From contig NC_134701.1 of NCBI RefSeq assembly GCF_043290135.1, forward strand, positions 99,592,202 through 99,656,201: DNA of 64,000 bases, given 5' to 3'. The stretch comes from Rhipicephalus microplus (Eukaryota > Arthropoda > Arachnida > Ixodida > Ixodidae). The translations under genes and the position numbers were made by a program. Positions 36,006 through 46,877 of the stretch are shown here, piece after piece. The first letter of the stretch is position 1. The number at the start of each line of letters is the position of its first letter. The notes beneath the pieces are model-generated. The model searched no databases, was not told the origin of the DNA, and was given only the letters and a program-made list of their open reading frames with translations.

Positions 36006-36274
36006 ATGCTGCGCATTAAAAGAACGTTACGTGCAGCCAGAGCACGGCTGCTCCGCAATCTTTAGCGCAAAACTATGTTAACTTGTCAGTTATCTAAACC
36101 AGTCACAGTGTTCAGTTTAAGCCCGAAAGCCACTCTGCAGGAATTCAGAAATTTAGGAACGCTTTGAATTTGCGTCACTTGACAGATGGACATAGCTGAA
36201 ACAAGGACTTAGGCAATTTCACAACGTGCACCATGGGACACTTTGACAATACTAATAGCTGCTATGATTCGTTA
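36006..36274. other. Unassigned; no gene seen
   Basis: Flank of the composite repeat and left flank of the LINE insertion at 36289. Confidence 0.5.
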
Positions 36275-37123
36275 GCAAAAACACGGAGTGAGTGAGTGAA
36301 ACAACTTTATTCGGTCCACAATAGACGCGAGTAAACTCAGCGTCACCTGGCTAGGCCCACTCGGGGACCATCAGGTTAAACCTGACGGCCCTCGCGCGGG
36401 CCCTCTGGACGGCCAGGATTTGAGAGGTCTGGTCCTGGGCCTTAATGAGTCGCTTCATTTCCTCTTGGGTGAAAGGGGGACCGGCAGAGGCGCAGCCCCA
36501 CAGTACATGCTCGAAGTCCGCATAACCACCACACAGGGGGCAGTCCGGGCTTGGAAACCGTCCAGGGTACATTGTGTGCAGTGCCGCAGGGCTCGGGTAA
36601 GTGTTTGTTTGTAGCAGTCGGAGAGTAACAGCTTGGGCCCTGCATAGCGAGGAGTGTGGTAGAGGCAGCAGTCTTCTTGACAGATAGTGGTGCTTGCATA
36701 TCTCGTTGTACGAGCAGAGAGGCTCAGGTCGCCCAGGAGATGACGCGTTACCCGGCACACGGTCAGTCAAACCTCGTGCAGCCGAGTGCGCCTCCTCGTT
36801 GGGATTGAGCGAGGCACCCTCAATGGTTCCAAGGTGCGCAGGAAACCAGACCAATGAGTGATTTTTGAGGTCTTTGACTTTTTGAATAATCTGTAGGACC
36901 TGGGGAGCCACCATGCCTATCTGGAAGGCCTTGATAGCGGCCTTGGAGTCTGAATAAATTGTGTCATGTACACAATTGTCTGGCACCCCAGCGGGTAGAG
37001 CCATACTCGGCATGCTGGGACGAAACCCCACGGTTGTCGGTCCTGACGCTGTGAAGCTGCCCAACGACGTAAGATCCAAGATCCAGATTGCGCGGATGCC
37101 GCGCAGTATGCAAAAACACGGAG
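36275..37123 (-). mobile_element. I-clade LINE, 5'-truncated, with 14-bp target duplication
   Basis: The insert 36289-37109 is flanked by perfect copies of 'gcaaaaacacggag' (36275-36288 and 37110-37123). The minus-strand frame 36351-37079 (242 codons) begins out of frame with the true ORF, then reads RNase H: 'CVHDTIYSDSKAAIKAFQIG', 'SLVWFPAHLGTIEGASLNPN' and 'EEAHSAARGLTDR'. The C-terminal tail follows with 'YNEICKHHYLSRRLLPLPH', 'AQAVTLRLLQTNTYPSP' and the Cys/His motif 'CPLCGGYADFEHVLWGC'. RNase H residues D (SDSK) and the late H/N..D cluster are present. The 3' UTR carries 'gaataaagttg' and ends in a ttcactcact tail rather than poly(A). Because the frame is intact, this is one of the younger LINE copies here. 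Confidence 0.9.
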
Positions 37124-37830
37124 AACTAAAAATAGCCAGATCCTACATACAGAGGGAGTCACTGATATGCGAAGCACGTATGAAGAAGGTTTATATGTCA
37201 CTTTAAAATCCGCACAAAGTTACGAGGCGGTAGTAAATTAAGCCGTACACGGCTTTCATGTCATGATTATCTCGTTTCGACGTGTCCTTTTTTCCTCGAT
37301 ATCTATTCACGTCACCTGATACCAAAGTTCAAATATGTGCATCCAGTCAAACGGCCGTGAGCACGCTGTGAAAGTAGCATGTTAGTCATGTTTTACATGA
37401 CACGAATATCGCGATTATCATGTTTCGATTTGTCACATATTTTCATCATTCATTCACGACCCGTAGTACCAAACTTGGTATAGGTGAAAGGTAGTGAAAG
37501 AGTGGAGAGCGTACGTAACGTGGACGCGCGCCCATGCTGGGCGCAGCGACGCAACGCTAGCAAAACGCGAGCGTTTTATCTGACACTAGGCGCCACCAGC
37601 GTCTGTCGGCGAGGCCCAGCGGCAACTGGCGTGAAGGGTGACATGCTGTATTTCGCGTCGACGACGTTACCTAGACAGCACCGCGTCTGCTTAGCTTAGC
37701 GACGGAAGGACGCCGGGCGAGCTCAAACACGCATGCGTGCAGGCCACACAGCACGGCGAGCACCTATGAGCATATGTCAGGCAGATCGGTGACTGACGTG
37801 GCATTCTTCATCTGTATCGATCATTGGTAC
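37124..37830 (+). repeat. Composite satellite, head portion (second copy)
   Basis: A header like 33880 ('gaaggtttatatgtcacttt'), about two satellite units (to 37490), then the GC-rich segment ('ccaccagcgtctgtcggcga', 'ctcaaacacgcatgcgt') matching 34440-34850. The GATA tail is absent here. Confidence 0.75.
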
Positions 37831-38199
37831 GCAGCATCCTTGAATACGGTTGTTCTGTAACGGATCAGCAAGACCGTCATAGCTTCGAAAACTAGACCCA
37901 TTCGTATCTATGCTCTACAACTAGCCACGGGAGCATGCAGAACTTCCCCAGTAGAAAGCCTACATGTAGAAGCTAACGAACCACGCCGGGACGCCAGACG
38001 GTGTTTACTTTTAGCAATATATTCACTAAGAATTCACTCATTACACTCATTACCATGTTTAAGCATTGTTACACAATGCAGGCATAGATTCCTATATATT
38101 AATAAGCCTTCTGCTGTAAAACCGCTCGGCCTCAGATTAGAAGAGGTTGGTCAAAAATTAAATATTCCAGAAAACTATCTGTATGTCTGGAAAAAAATG
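37831..38199. other. Unassigned, with a possible LINE fragment
   Basis: A plus-strand stretch near 37810-37960 reads like RT thumb text in broken frames ('IRSILEYGC', 'LRALQLATGACRTSPV', 'EANEPRRDARR'), as in tick LINE ORF2. It is too short and broken to type further. Confidence 0.35.
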
Positions 38200-39176
38200 G
38201 CAGCATATCCACGGAGTGAATGATGGAGAGTGGGGCGAAGCAATCGTTCGTCCATGCGTCCGTCTGTGGGACCGTCCATGCGTCTGTTCGTGCGCCCGTC
38301 CCTGCGTTCGTTCATGCATCCACCCCTGCGTCCTTTCATGCGTCCATTCATGCATCTGTCTGTGTGTCCGTTCATCCATCTATTCAACACTCGAAGTCCC
38401 ACAATCTCGCATCTTTGTATCATATATTGCTCATATAGAAGCACCGCCATTCAGTGGACATTCCAAGGACTAAACGAAAGGTGGCACACGCACACTTTCT
38501 TACGGCTTGCGCTTCGGGTCTACTTCCCACCTTCAACCACCTTGAGTTCATGGCATATACTAGTTCACTGTATTCATGGCACTGCGGCCCAATGCTCGCT
38601 AAACCTTTCTAAAACCAAGGAGATTACGCCCAGCGAGAATAACGTAGCAACGTTTTCCTGTCAGATAGTGCTCAATGTACATGCCAGTGGCTGCTAATGT
38701 GAAATGATAGACAGGAGGATTCAGCTTTTAATTTCTTACGGCTTGCGCTTGGTATCTGCTTCCCCCCTTTAACCACCTCGAATTCATTCATGGTATATAC
38801 TAGTTCATTGTATTCATGGCCCTGCGGCTCAACGCTCGCTAAACCTTTCTAAAACTAAGGAGGTTACGCCCAGCGAGTATATTGTAGCAACCCTTTCTTG
38901 TCCGATAGTGCTCAATGTACATGCCAATGGCTGCTAATGGGGATCGCAGCGTGCGCGTTGACTAAAAGCCGAATGCTCCTGTCTCTCACTCTCCATTAGC
39001 GGCCATTGGCATGTACATTGAGCACTATTTTTTATTGTTAAACAACGCACAGAAGAAATCTCTCACCCGCACCACCTTGGAGGTAAAATGTTACACCTAT
39101 TTTGAGTATGTGCCACTAGTGATTACGTACTACGAGGGACGCACAAGGCACGCCATAAGGAGCTTCGCCCCTAAAA
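38200..39176 (+). repeat. cgtc-minisatellite-bearing repeat, copy 3, with internal duplication
   Basis: The leader 'ggcagcatatccacggagtg' and 'gatggagagtggggcgaagc' are followed by cgtc/cgtt units (to about 38385) and 'acaatctcgcatctttgtat'. A ~238-bp segment is then tandemly repeated (38499-38735 and about 38738-38940). The copy ends 'aaggagcttcgcccctaaaa'. The 'ggggcgaagc' near the start and 'gcttcgcccc' at the end are complementary, like a short terminal inverted repeat. A 36-bp hairpin stem (38905-38940 with 38993-39028) lies in the tail. Confidence 0.8.
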
Positions 39177-40165
39177 AACCACAAGCTATTCCGCCATGGA
39201 AATGTCTTCAACCCATCTGCGACTTCAGACACACCGAAGGAACACTTAAAACAGCAGTTCTGTTCTGTGCAGGAAACTTACGAAAGCTTCACAGAATTTT
39301 ATACTGACGGATCAAAAATACAGGAACATGTCGGCTGCGGAGCTATCGGAAAGGAGAGGAAAGAGAGTATACACTTACCGAAACATGCTTCGATTTTTAC
39401 TGTTGAACACTTCGTGATATACACAGCGGTAAAAAAAGCAATAGAAGACAACAGCCACAACACAGTTATATATAGTGATTCTCCTAGCGCACTCCAATCA
39501 CTCGCATAAAAAGAACTGGCTCCCCATTGTAGATATAGTGAGACTTGACGCTGAGGCAAAAAAAAACCGCAAAAGCTATAAAATTTTGCTGGATCCCAAG
39601 TCATGTCGGTGTAAAAGAAAATGAAATGGCAGATAACAGTGCAAACATGGCAACAAAATTGCCCATAAAAACCTAGAAATACTTCTACCGACTCTGTAGC
39701 AGCATTTAGGCGATCTCTCAAAAAACAATGGCAACTAAAGTGGGATAAAAATCTAACAAACAAACTCCGTGTTATCAAACCAACGATTGGAGAATGAAAG
39801 TCATGCAAACACCAGGAGCGTTTCATAGAAGTAGTTCTGTGCAGGTTGCGAATCGGTCATACACACCTGACCTATAGTTACCTTCTGCGTAAGGAGCAAC
39901 AACTGACGTGTCAGTGGTGTGGAGAAATCTTGAGTGTAAACTATTTTTTGATCTCTCGTACAAAACTGGAGCGAAAACCCTGCAATAAAACTAAAGAATC
40001 TCATCATATTCCTAAAAGCTATAAATGTACTGAAACTACTCTGACTCTACTTATCAAAGTTATTAGGACCTGTTTTTAAGATTTCTCTTCTACACAAAAG
40101 AAACCTTGCATTTAGCGCCATATAGCCTTAGTCGCTTTTGCGCCAGAAAACCAGAGACAACAACT
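39177..40165 (+). pseudogene. LINE RNase H and C-terminal fragment
   Basis: 5'-truncated LINE ORF2. 39180-39300 matches the linker ('IPPWKCLQPICDF'). 39267-39509 is RNase H in one open frame: 'FTEFYTDGSKIQEHVGCGAI', 'LPKHASIFTVEHFVIYTAVK' and 'VIYSDSPSALQSLA', keeping the catalytic D of 'TDGS', the E-position region and the D of 'SDS'. The remainder is frame-shifted, with 'LLDPKSCRCKRK' near 39590 where 'W.PSHvGi.GNe.AD' is expected, then 'MRIGHTHLTYSYLLRKEQQL', 'TCQWCGEILSVNYFLI' at 39846-39950. The 3' UTR has 'cgccatatagccttagtcgc'. The RNase H is cut off, so the fragment is dead. Confidence 0.75.
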
Positions 40166-40189
40166 AATCAATTATGCTTGCCATACACT

Positions 40190-40276
40190 CAAGTTATGCC
40201 ATATCAAATTTAGTATTGATATCTTTAACGAAACGGCCAGAAGAGCGAAAAGTCGTAGGTGGCTTGATAGATAGTC

Positions 40277-40315
<39 letters not shown>

Positions 40316-40369
40316 GAGATAGATAGATAGATAGATAAATAGATATATAGATAGATAGATAGATAGATC

Positions 40370-40461
<92 letters not shown>

Positions 40462-40495
40462 CGCTCAAAGTCGCCGAAGCTCACTAAGAAATGAA
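40190..40495 (+). repeat. Composite satellite tail with long GATA array (third copy)
   Basis: A partial satellite unit ('caaatttagtattgatatct', 'gaaacggccaga') leads to 'cgtaggtggcttgataga'. The GATA array runs from about 40264 to 40461, with the conserved downstream flank 'cgctcaaagtcgccgaagct'. Ser/Ile/Tyr/Leu repeat frames are translations of GATA. Confidence 0.9.
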
Positions 40496-41092
40496 TGGCT
40501 CGCTATAAAATATCTGAAGAAGAGATTTTGATGGGAAACGCTTCCGCGAACTTACTACAGCCCTGCCCAGCGCGGCCGATCAATGCCCTCCTGCTTACGG
40601 TGGCACCTCTGGTGGCCAGTTTTGTCCCCATATGAAACTTTCGCACGAGTTTCCTGACCTGAAAAAAAAGTATTAAAGAGCCATGGTATTGCTCACGAAA
40701 GCCACCAGTACAAACCTACTGAATTGTAGTGCTGTGATGCTCACTGCTAGACTCACAAGTGATGGTAATAGTCAGTAATGTGTATTTCACTTAATACCTC
40801 GGAAAATAAACTATATTGTTGTGCCACGAGGCAGTTGTTGCGAGATTTATTTGACTCCACATTTCATTTATTTTACATTAACCGTAGCTTGCATGAATCC
40901 TAAGTGCTACCTCTGATAAACTACATGGCCAAACCATAAAATCAATTTTCGCTTCACTTCTACAACTATTCCGATTTGGATATACCATGCTTTCGAGATT
41001 TCTTATCGACTACAATGTAAGCTGACCCCTGACCCCCCTGTTCAAAAAAAATTACATGGTCGTCTAAAAATGAAGATGCCATGAACCATAAA
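40496..41092. other. Unassigned; no gene seen
   Basis: About 600 bp of AT-rich DNA without recognisable features. Confidence 0.5.
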
Positions 41093-41890
41093 AATGGCAG
41101 CATATCCACAGAGTGAATGATGGAGAGTGGGGCGAAGCATCCGCCCGTCCATTCGTTCTTGCTTCCGTCTGTCCATGCGTGCGTCTGGGTGCCCGCCCGT
41201 GCGTCCATCCGCCCGTCCGTGCGTGCGTTTATTCGTGCGTCCGCACGTTCATCTGTGCATCCGTCCCTGCGTTCGTCTATGCATCCGCTCCTGCTTCCGT
41301 CTATGCGTCCATCTGTCCGTGCAGCCATTCGTGCGTCCGTTCATACATCTGGCTGTGTGTCCGTTCATCCACCTATTCAACACTCCAAGTACCATCATCT
41401 CGCATCTTTTCATCATATATTCCTCATACTGATACACCGCAATCCAGCGGACACTTCGAGGACTGAACAAGAGGAGGCACACGCACACTTTCTTACGGCT
41501 TGCGCATCGCGTCTACTTTCCACTTTAACCACCTCGAGTTCATGGTTTATACTAGTTCACTGTATTCAAGGCAATGCGGCCCAACGTTCACTAAACCTTT
41601 CTAAAACCTATGAGGTTACCCCCAGCGAATATAACGTAGCAACCCTTTCTTGTCTTCTGTGCGTTGGAGAATAAAAATTTGCAGCGTGCCCTTTAACTAA
41701 AAGCCGAATTTTCCTGTCTCTCATTCCCCCTTAGCAGCCATCGCCATGTATAATGAGCACCATCAATTATTGTTCAACAACGCACAGAAGAAATGTCTCC
41801 CCAGCACCGACTTGGAGGTCAAAATGTGATACTTGGTAAACACTACTACTACGTCCACGAGGGACGAATGGGTGCCGCTATAGAAAGCTT
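41093..41890 (+). repeat. cgtc-minisatellite-bearing repeat, copy 4
   Basis: Same order as copy 3: the leader 'cagcatatccacagagtgaa', the 'gagtggggcgaagc' block, a longer cgtc/cgtg minisatellite to about 41335, 'catctcgcatcttttcatca', then the single-copy tail. The last section (41770-41880) matches 39037-39160. Long Ser/Val/Arg/Pro frames are minisatellite translation. Confidence 0.8.
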
Positions 41891-41969
41891 CGGCGTTCCA
41901 GTCTTCAACGCGGTAAGTGTTCCGGCGGCGTTGCTGCCGGGTGTCCAGTCGCGACTTTACCAGCCAGTT

Positions 41970-43790
41970 TTTTTTTGAGGCCTGATCCCATCGTGGTCGG
42001 CCCCTGCCGGGACCAGCGAGGATGGCGTCAAGGCCTGCGGCGCTCCCGCTCAAGGAGCACTGTTCAACTTCACCGTCCCGGAGGGGATGGCGTCCGTAGA
42101 CGAGATGATATATGGCCTCGAAGACGTCATGGGGAGTGAAGGGGTGCTGTTCCTGCAACACCTCGGAGCTTCGAAGTTCCTAGTTGCGGCTCGGTCGGCT
42201 ATACAAGCAACCAAGTTGATGGTAAACCAAGGATTCAAGTTACAAGGTCACAAGGTACAAGTTGAGGCAGTCGGGGCGCCAAGCGTACAAGTCAGTGTGC
42301 TCTGCCTGCCGCCGTACGTGTCAGATGACGCAGTTATTTCAGCTCTTCAGCCATACGGAAAAGTGAAGGGTATCACATTTGTTACCTTGCAAAGGCATCA
42401 ATCAACGTACACTAATAGCCGCATCGTCCGAATCGAGATTGCCAAGCCCACCCCTAACTTTCTATCAATTCAAGGTCGCTGCGGGATGCTCGTGGTATGC
42501 GCAGAGTCTGCGCACGCTGCAGCAGAGAAGGTCATGTTGCGGCTACTTGCACAACACACTTCGGTCAACGATGTGGCAACTTCGACCATACATCCGAGGA
42601 TTGTGTGTCTAAGTGTAAGCGCTGTAATGGGGACCACACTACGAAAGATTGCTTCCGTCCCAAGTCATACGCAGACGCAGCGCAAAGCACCTCACAGTCA
42701 CTGAAAGCATTCTCAGAACTTGGAGAGAGTGCTTCGAAGAGAACAACCCAAATTCGAACATCCAGGCACATGGAAGTTTTGCAACGCAAAACTAAGCCAC
42801 GGCCAAAGAAAATTCTAGATTATTGGGATGAAGACAGCGCAACAGGCACAGAGTTCTATGACGCCAAGACAAAGACGCCAGCGGTGTTGATGCCGTGTCG
42901 CCATGCACAACGAGTGACAACGACGTTTCTGCGCTGACTGGGGACACCGCGGCGTTATCATCTCCCATAACCTCGTCGCAGGATCCCAGCGACGCTGTGC
43001 AGATGCCGAGTGCGTCTGCTTAGTCTTCATCAGAAGAACTCAAGACCACAGAAAACGAACAGTGCTCGAACGCATCACCGCTTGAGGAAGCGTCCCGAGC
43101 ATCTTGGAGCGCTGGCCAACCGGGAAAATCGCTCCGACCTTCTGAGGCAAAGTGCAAGTGACGAGCTCTATGGACGGCCACCTGTGGGCCTGAAAGGTAG
43201 CGTGAATACGACGCCCACGAAAGAAGTAAAGACCACGTCTTGAAGGAAACCTAACACGCCTCGCACACACACTGTACAGGCCCAAGAAGAAGCATCCGAC
43301 AAGACATCCAGGCAACGTAGGAGCCAGTCACCATCACGAAAATTAAGGAGTGACAGACTTTCGCAAGCCTGACGATCGGTATCATTGTCTCCTGAAAATA
43401 CGTGTTCTCCCGACAAGTTGATTGATAGATATGTGGGGTTAAACGTCCCAAAACCACTCTATGTTTATGAGAGACGCCGTAGTGGTGGGCTCCGGAAATT
43501 TAGACCACCTGGGGCTCTTTAACGTGCACCCATATCTGAGCAATCGGGCCTACAACATTTCCGCCTCCATCGGAAATGCAGCCGCCGCCGCCGGGATTCG
43601 AACCCGCGCCCTGCGGGTCAGCAGCCGAGTACCTTAGCCACTAGACCACCGCGGCGGGGCTCTCCCGACAAGTTGTCTAGAGCCACAAACTCTCAGCGCC
43701 GCACCAAGCCTGGTAGTTCAAGCAGTAGAAGTGATGTCACCACCTCCGGAACATCCAAAAAGCCCCGAGTGGATTCGCCAAACCGAGATC
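41970..43790 (+). pseudogene. L1/Tx1-like LINE ORF1 (gag-like, three zinc knuckles), split by SINE
   Basis: The frame is open from about 41970 ('GALFNFTVPEGMASVDEMIY'). It contains an RRM-like section, 'VQVSVLCLPPYVSDDAVISA', 'LQPYGKVKGITFV', 'VRIEIAKPTPNFL'. A frame shift at about 42480-42500 leads to three CCHC knuckles at 42510-42645: 'CARCSREGHVAATC', 'CGNFDHTSEDC' and 'CKRCNGDHTTKDC'. A low-complexity Ser/Lys/Pro tail with several breaks follows and is interrupted by the Ruka SINE at 43421-43660. The product would coat LINE RNA. It directly precedes the endonuclease of the same element (44291), so the two ORFs belong together. I place it in the L1/Tx1 group from ORF2; the clade is an inference. 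Confidence 0.75.
43406..43675 (-). mobile_element. Full-length Ruka SINE with 15-bp target duplication
   Basis: The SINE 43421-43660 lies between perfect 'tctcccgacaagttg' duplications (43406-43420, 43661-43675). Read on the minus strand it begins 'gccccgccgcggtggtctag' with an A box (TGGTCTAGTGGCTA) and a perfect B box (GGTTCGAATCC). It continues through the conserved body and ends in 'atctatcaat'. The internal Pol III promoter is complete, so this copy could be transcribed. It inserted into the LINE ORF1 tail. Confidence 0.97.
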
Positions 43791-44290
43791 CATAACCTGA
43801 TGCGGGTGAGGACTCAATGTTTCTTTAATTTGTGCTGCCCACATCCATTCTTTTCGCTTCCTGTTGTCTTCACCATTGCAATGCTTGCTTCCCAGCCATA
43901 CAACCACTATGCATTTGTTGTCTCTGATGCATGCAAACAGTTTAGTATTCCATATGTTATTGTCATTCACGATGAAACCTTCGTGTGCCAATTTCTGAGC
44001 TCTATGCTGTGGTGGCTATGCCCTGTTATAGTAATTGCATCATGTGAGTTAGGTTCCATGCTGCGTGTACTATTTTTGTTATTATTGGTGTTGCTTACTG
44101 GGTCTGTTCTATCTGTGCGCGTGAGTAAATCTCAGCGCCAGTCCTTCGAGTATCATCACGTTGACTTCATCTACTGCTGCTTTACACAGGAAAGGCCGTG
44201 TCGTCTCCTTACGCATCGCTATTAAAAAGGAAAAGAAAACGATTGTTTCGTTTCCCCATAAATTTATTTTAAATGGATAGGCTATTTTCA

Positions 44291-45030
44291 TGACTTTCAA
44301 TGTTTGTGGTTTCAACGATCTTGTAAAACAACAGGAAATAATGAACCTTGTGCGTTCGCTCGGGGTCGACGTGCTTTTTCTGCAAGAGACCAACTTTCGA
44401 ACGCGGCACGACATTATGACCTTCCGTACTAGATTTTCGGTTGAAACCTTCTTCTCCTTAACGCAGGCGCAGTCGCGTGGCACCGGTGTCGTGTTTCTTA
44501 ATCCGAGGTTCAGGCGAGGTTCGTATAGCTTCTTCGATGCAGAAGGCCGTGTTATTGCTGTGGACATGTGAATAAACGACCAGAAAATCCGATTCACCAA
44601 CTTTTACGCACCCGTGGATAGGTCTCTTGCCAATGACTTTTTTAGAGGTGCTAGGTCATTCCTGCTAAATTCAGCACCGCGCGTGTTGTTAGGTGATTTC
44701 AATTGTGTTTTTTATTCAATTTGAGATGTTCGAGGCCCTAGTCAAGGACACAGCACATACCATTCGAAAGAGTTGCAGAAAACACGTAGAAAGTTGAAGC
44801 TGTCGATGCACGTACAACGCTTCACGGGAACACCTTTGGAGCCACGCGCGTTTAGGGTGCGTCTCAGAGCAGAATTGACAGAGTCTATGTCCCTAACGAA
44901 CTCGTTGAAAATTCAGAGACATGCGATGTCATTTCTTTAGTGCCTGGGAAACCCAAGCTCAGCGACCATATGCCAGTGCTGTTCACCTTGAAGGCCCAGC
45001 TGGGATTGCATTGCTCCAAGTTGTGGTGAA
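44291..45030 (+). pseudogene. L1/Tx1-like LINE ORF2: AP-type endonuclease domain
   Basis: 44291-44571 is open and reads 'MTFNVCGFNDLVKQQEIMNL', 'VDVLFLQETNFRTRHD' and 'GTGVVFLNPRF'. The 'N' and 'QETN' blocks are the first metal-binding motifs of the exonuclease-endonuclease-phosphatase fold. After a stop the same frame goes on with 'FTNFYAPVDRSLAND' and 'PRVLLGDFNCVF' (GDFN motif, about 44690-44710). A +1 shift later gives 'SRIDRVYVPNELVE' and 'LSDHMPVLF' (SDH motif, about 44950-44985). All catalytic blocks are recognisable but spread over broken frames. The domain would nick target DNA for priming. Confidence 0.8.
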
Positions 45031-46111
45031 TGAATTCATCAATTTTAAATGATGAAGTTTCGGTATATGAAATGCGCATGAATATCTATGCGTCTTCGGA
45101 AGACACACAGCAAATTACGCCTACAGCATGGTATCTCTTGAAGGCCAGATGGCGCGTGATTGCGCAAGAGGCTGGGAAAATGTGTCATGCACGTCTAACA
45201 TCACAAATTAATGAAACATTGAGGCGTATTCAAATTGCTGAGCGCGCAGGTAATCTGACCGGTCCGATTCAAGAGTACATTGGGGCCAAAAAGGCTAAAT
45301 ATGACCTCTTGTTGAGGGCAAGGTCCGGGGCTTTTAAACGGGCAGAGGAACTGCACCTGCCTACGGATGAACTAGGTAACTTGGCATACACACAGCGAGT
45401 AGGGGTAAGGAAACACCAGCCCAGTATTATCGGTGCAGCACGGACAGAGTGTCGGAGCATCGTCACAGATATCAAATCAATCGAGGAGGTCTTTAGGGCG
45501 TATTCTGAAAGGCTCTGCTCTGCAGATCATCGCTTAAAATACAGCAACCAGCATCAAAGAATCACAGAATTTTGCGAAGCCTTGCCCACGCTGTGTCCTG
45601 AGGCGTCTGTTATGGTCGGCGCTGAAGCGACGAAAGGTGAAGTTTGACAAGCCTTGAGGAAAATGAACACTACCACGGCTCGAGGTCGAGACGGAATACT
45701 GACGGGGTTTTATATAACTTTCTTCGACGTCCTAGACGACGCACTTACTGACATGGTTAACGGGTTCATTGTTGATGGGCAAAAACCGAGGTCTTTCAGT
45801 GAGGGCGTGTAGTATTGCTGCCAAAGAAGGGCATGGATCCTGACGATCCACGGCCATGGAGGCCGATTACCCTCCTTAACACACACTACAAACTCATAGC
45901 TACAATCCTTGGCTTGAGGCTAAAACCTTTTCTGCCCGATATAGTGTCACCCACGCAAACGTGTGCAGTGCCGGGTAAGTCAATTTTTCAAACAATTACT
46001 CTGATAAGAGATTTGTTCTACTATGCCAACGCCAAAAACTTTACTGACGCTTTCCTGTCGTTTGATCAAGCTAAGGCCTTCGACAGGGTCGAACATGACT
46101 TATCACGTTAA
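45031..46111 (+). pseudogene. L1/Tx1-like LINE ORF2: linker and reverse transcriptase N-terminal half
   Basis: 45030-45647 is the open linker ('WYLLKARWRVIAQEAGK', 'YSERLCSADHR'). A stop at 45645 is followed by 'TARGRDGILTGFYITFF' (RT motif 1 region). 45815-46111 is RT motifs 2-4: 'LLPKKGMDPDDPRPWRPITL', 'LNTHYKLIATILGLRLKPF', 'TQTCAVPGKSIFQ' and 'AFLSFDQAKAFDRVEHD', with the first catalytic Asp of motif A ('FDQAKAFD'). The YxDD motif and everything after are missing, so the element is truncated or decayed beyond 46111. The RPITLLN and 'FDQAKAFDRV' phrasing is L1/Tx1-type. Confidence 0.8.
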
Positions 46112-46814
46112 CTTATCATGAGAAGTTGCATTGATGTCCAAATGGACACATTCCGCCTTCAGTCTACTTATCACAAAGCCACGGCCAACTGTGCCATGAC
46201 AGCTTCGGCACATTACTTATCGAAGAATGCGAACTTCATTTAGAGATGGCTGGGAGTTTCAGAAATCCAGTATTAGATTTTCAATCACTCATCTTGAATA
46301 TCTTTCAAAGATTGACAAAATAGGAACGTGGTAAGATACTTGCTCTATACTTAAATGGCATTAAATACGGTACAAAAACATCAGAAAAAAAACGTTCTTT
46401 TATCTTTACCATACATAGTCACCTATTGTAGTATGTTTTTTTTCTTACCTACCTTTTGTACATCCAGAAGCTTCTTTTTTATTCTTATGCTTTGCGAATA
46501 AGTTATACTTATTAATTAACTTGGAAACTTCAGGAGAATAAAGTGAATCTTCTCATTTCGCGCAGACTTTATCGCCACCTGCTCAAAATTGCTATCACGA
46601 AAAAGAAATTCTTCGATTTTCATGTGTGAGAGAGTCATTACTGTACGGTGAATTTTTTGTGAAAACATGTAGGTCGAAGTTTCATTTCAGTGCAAATATT
46701 TCATTTACTAAGACCATAATCTTTTTTAGGATTTATTCTTGCTTACTAGCATGTTTTATGACAACTTGTTAACTTCCGGTCGGTTTACTACTGCTAATGT
46801 GCGAAGTTTGATTG
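46112..46814. other. Unassigned AT-rich stretch
   Basis: The first ~100 bp may be decayed RT. The remainder (46240-46814) is AT-rich and shows no feature. Confidence 0.45.
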
Positions 46815-46877
46815 ATCACTACTACTCCTGTAGAGCTGTCCGGTTCAGCCGGACAGCTCTACAGGAGCAGTAGTGAT
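46815..46877. repeat. 29-bp hairpin at a LINE 5' junction
   Basis: The arms 46815-46843 and 46849-46877 are inverted copies with one mismatch, separated by 5 nt ('ttcag'). The core is 'ctgtagagctgtccgg' and its complement. The right arm is the start of the LINE fragment that continues into RNase H at 46878, so its first 29 bp appear inverted at the truncation point. Confidence 0.95.

Noticed and set aside
43731..44225. 164-codon frame with hydrophobic segments as a membrane protein gene
   Set aside because: It lies between ORF1 and the endonuclease of one LINE, where an inter-ORF spacer is expected, and shows no family match.
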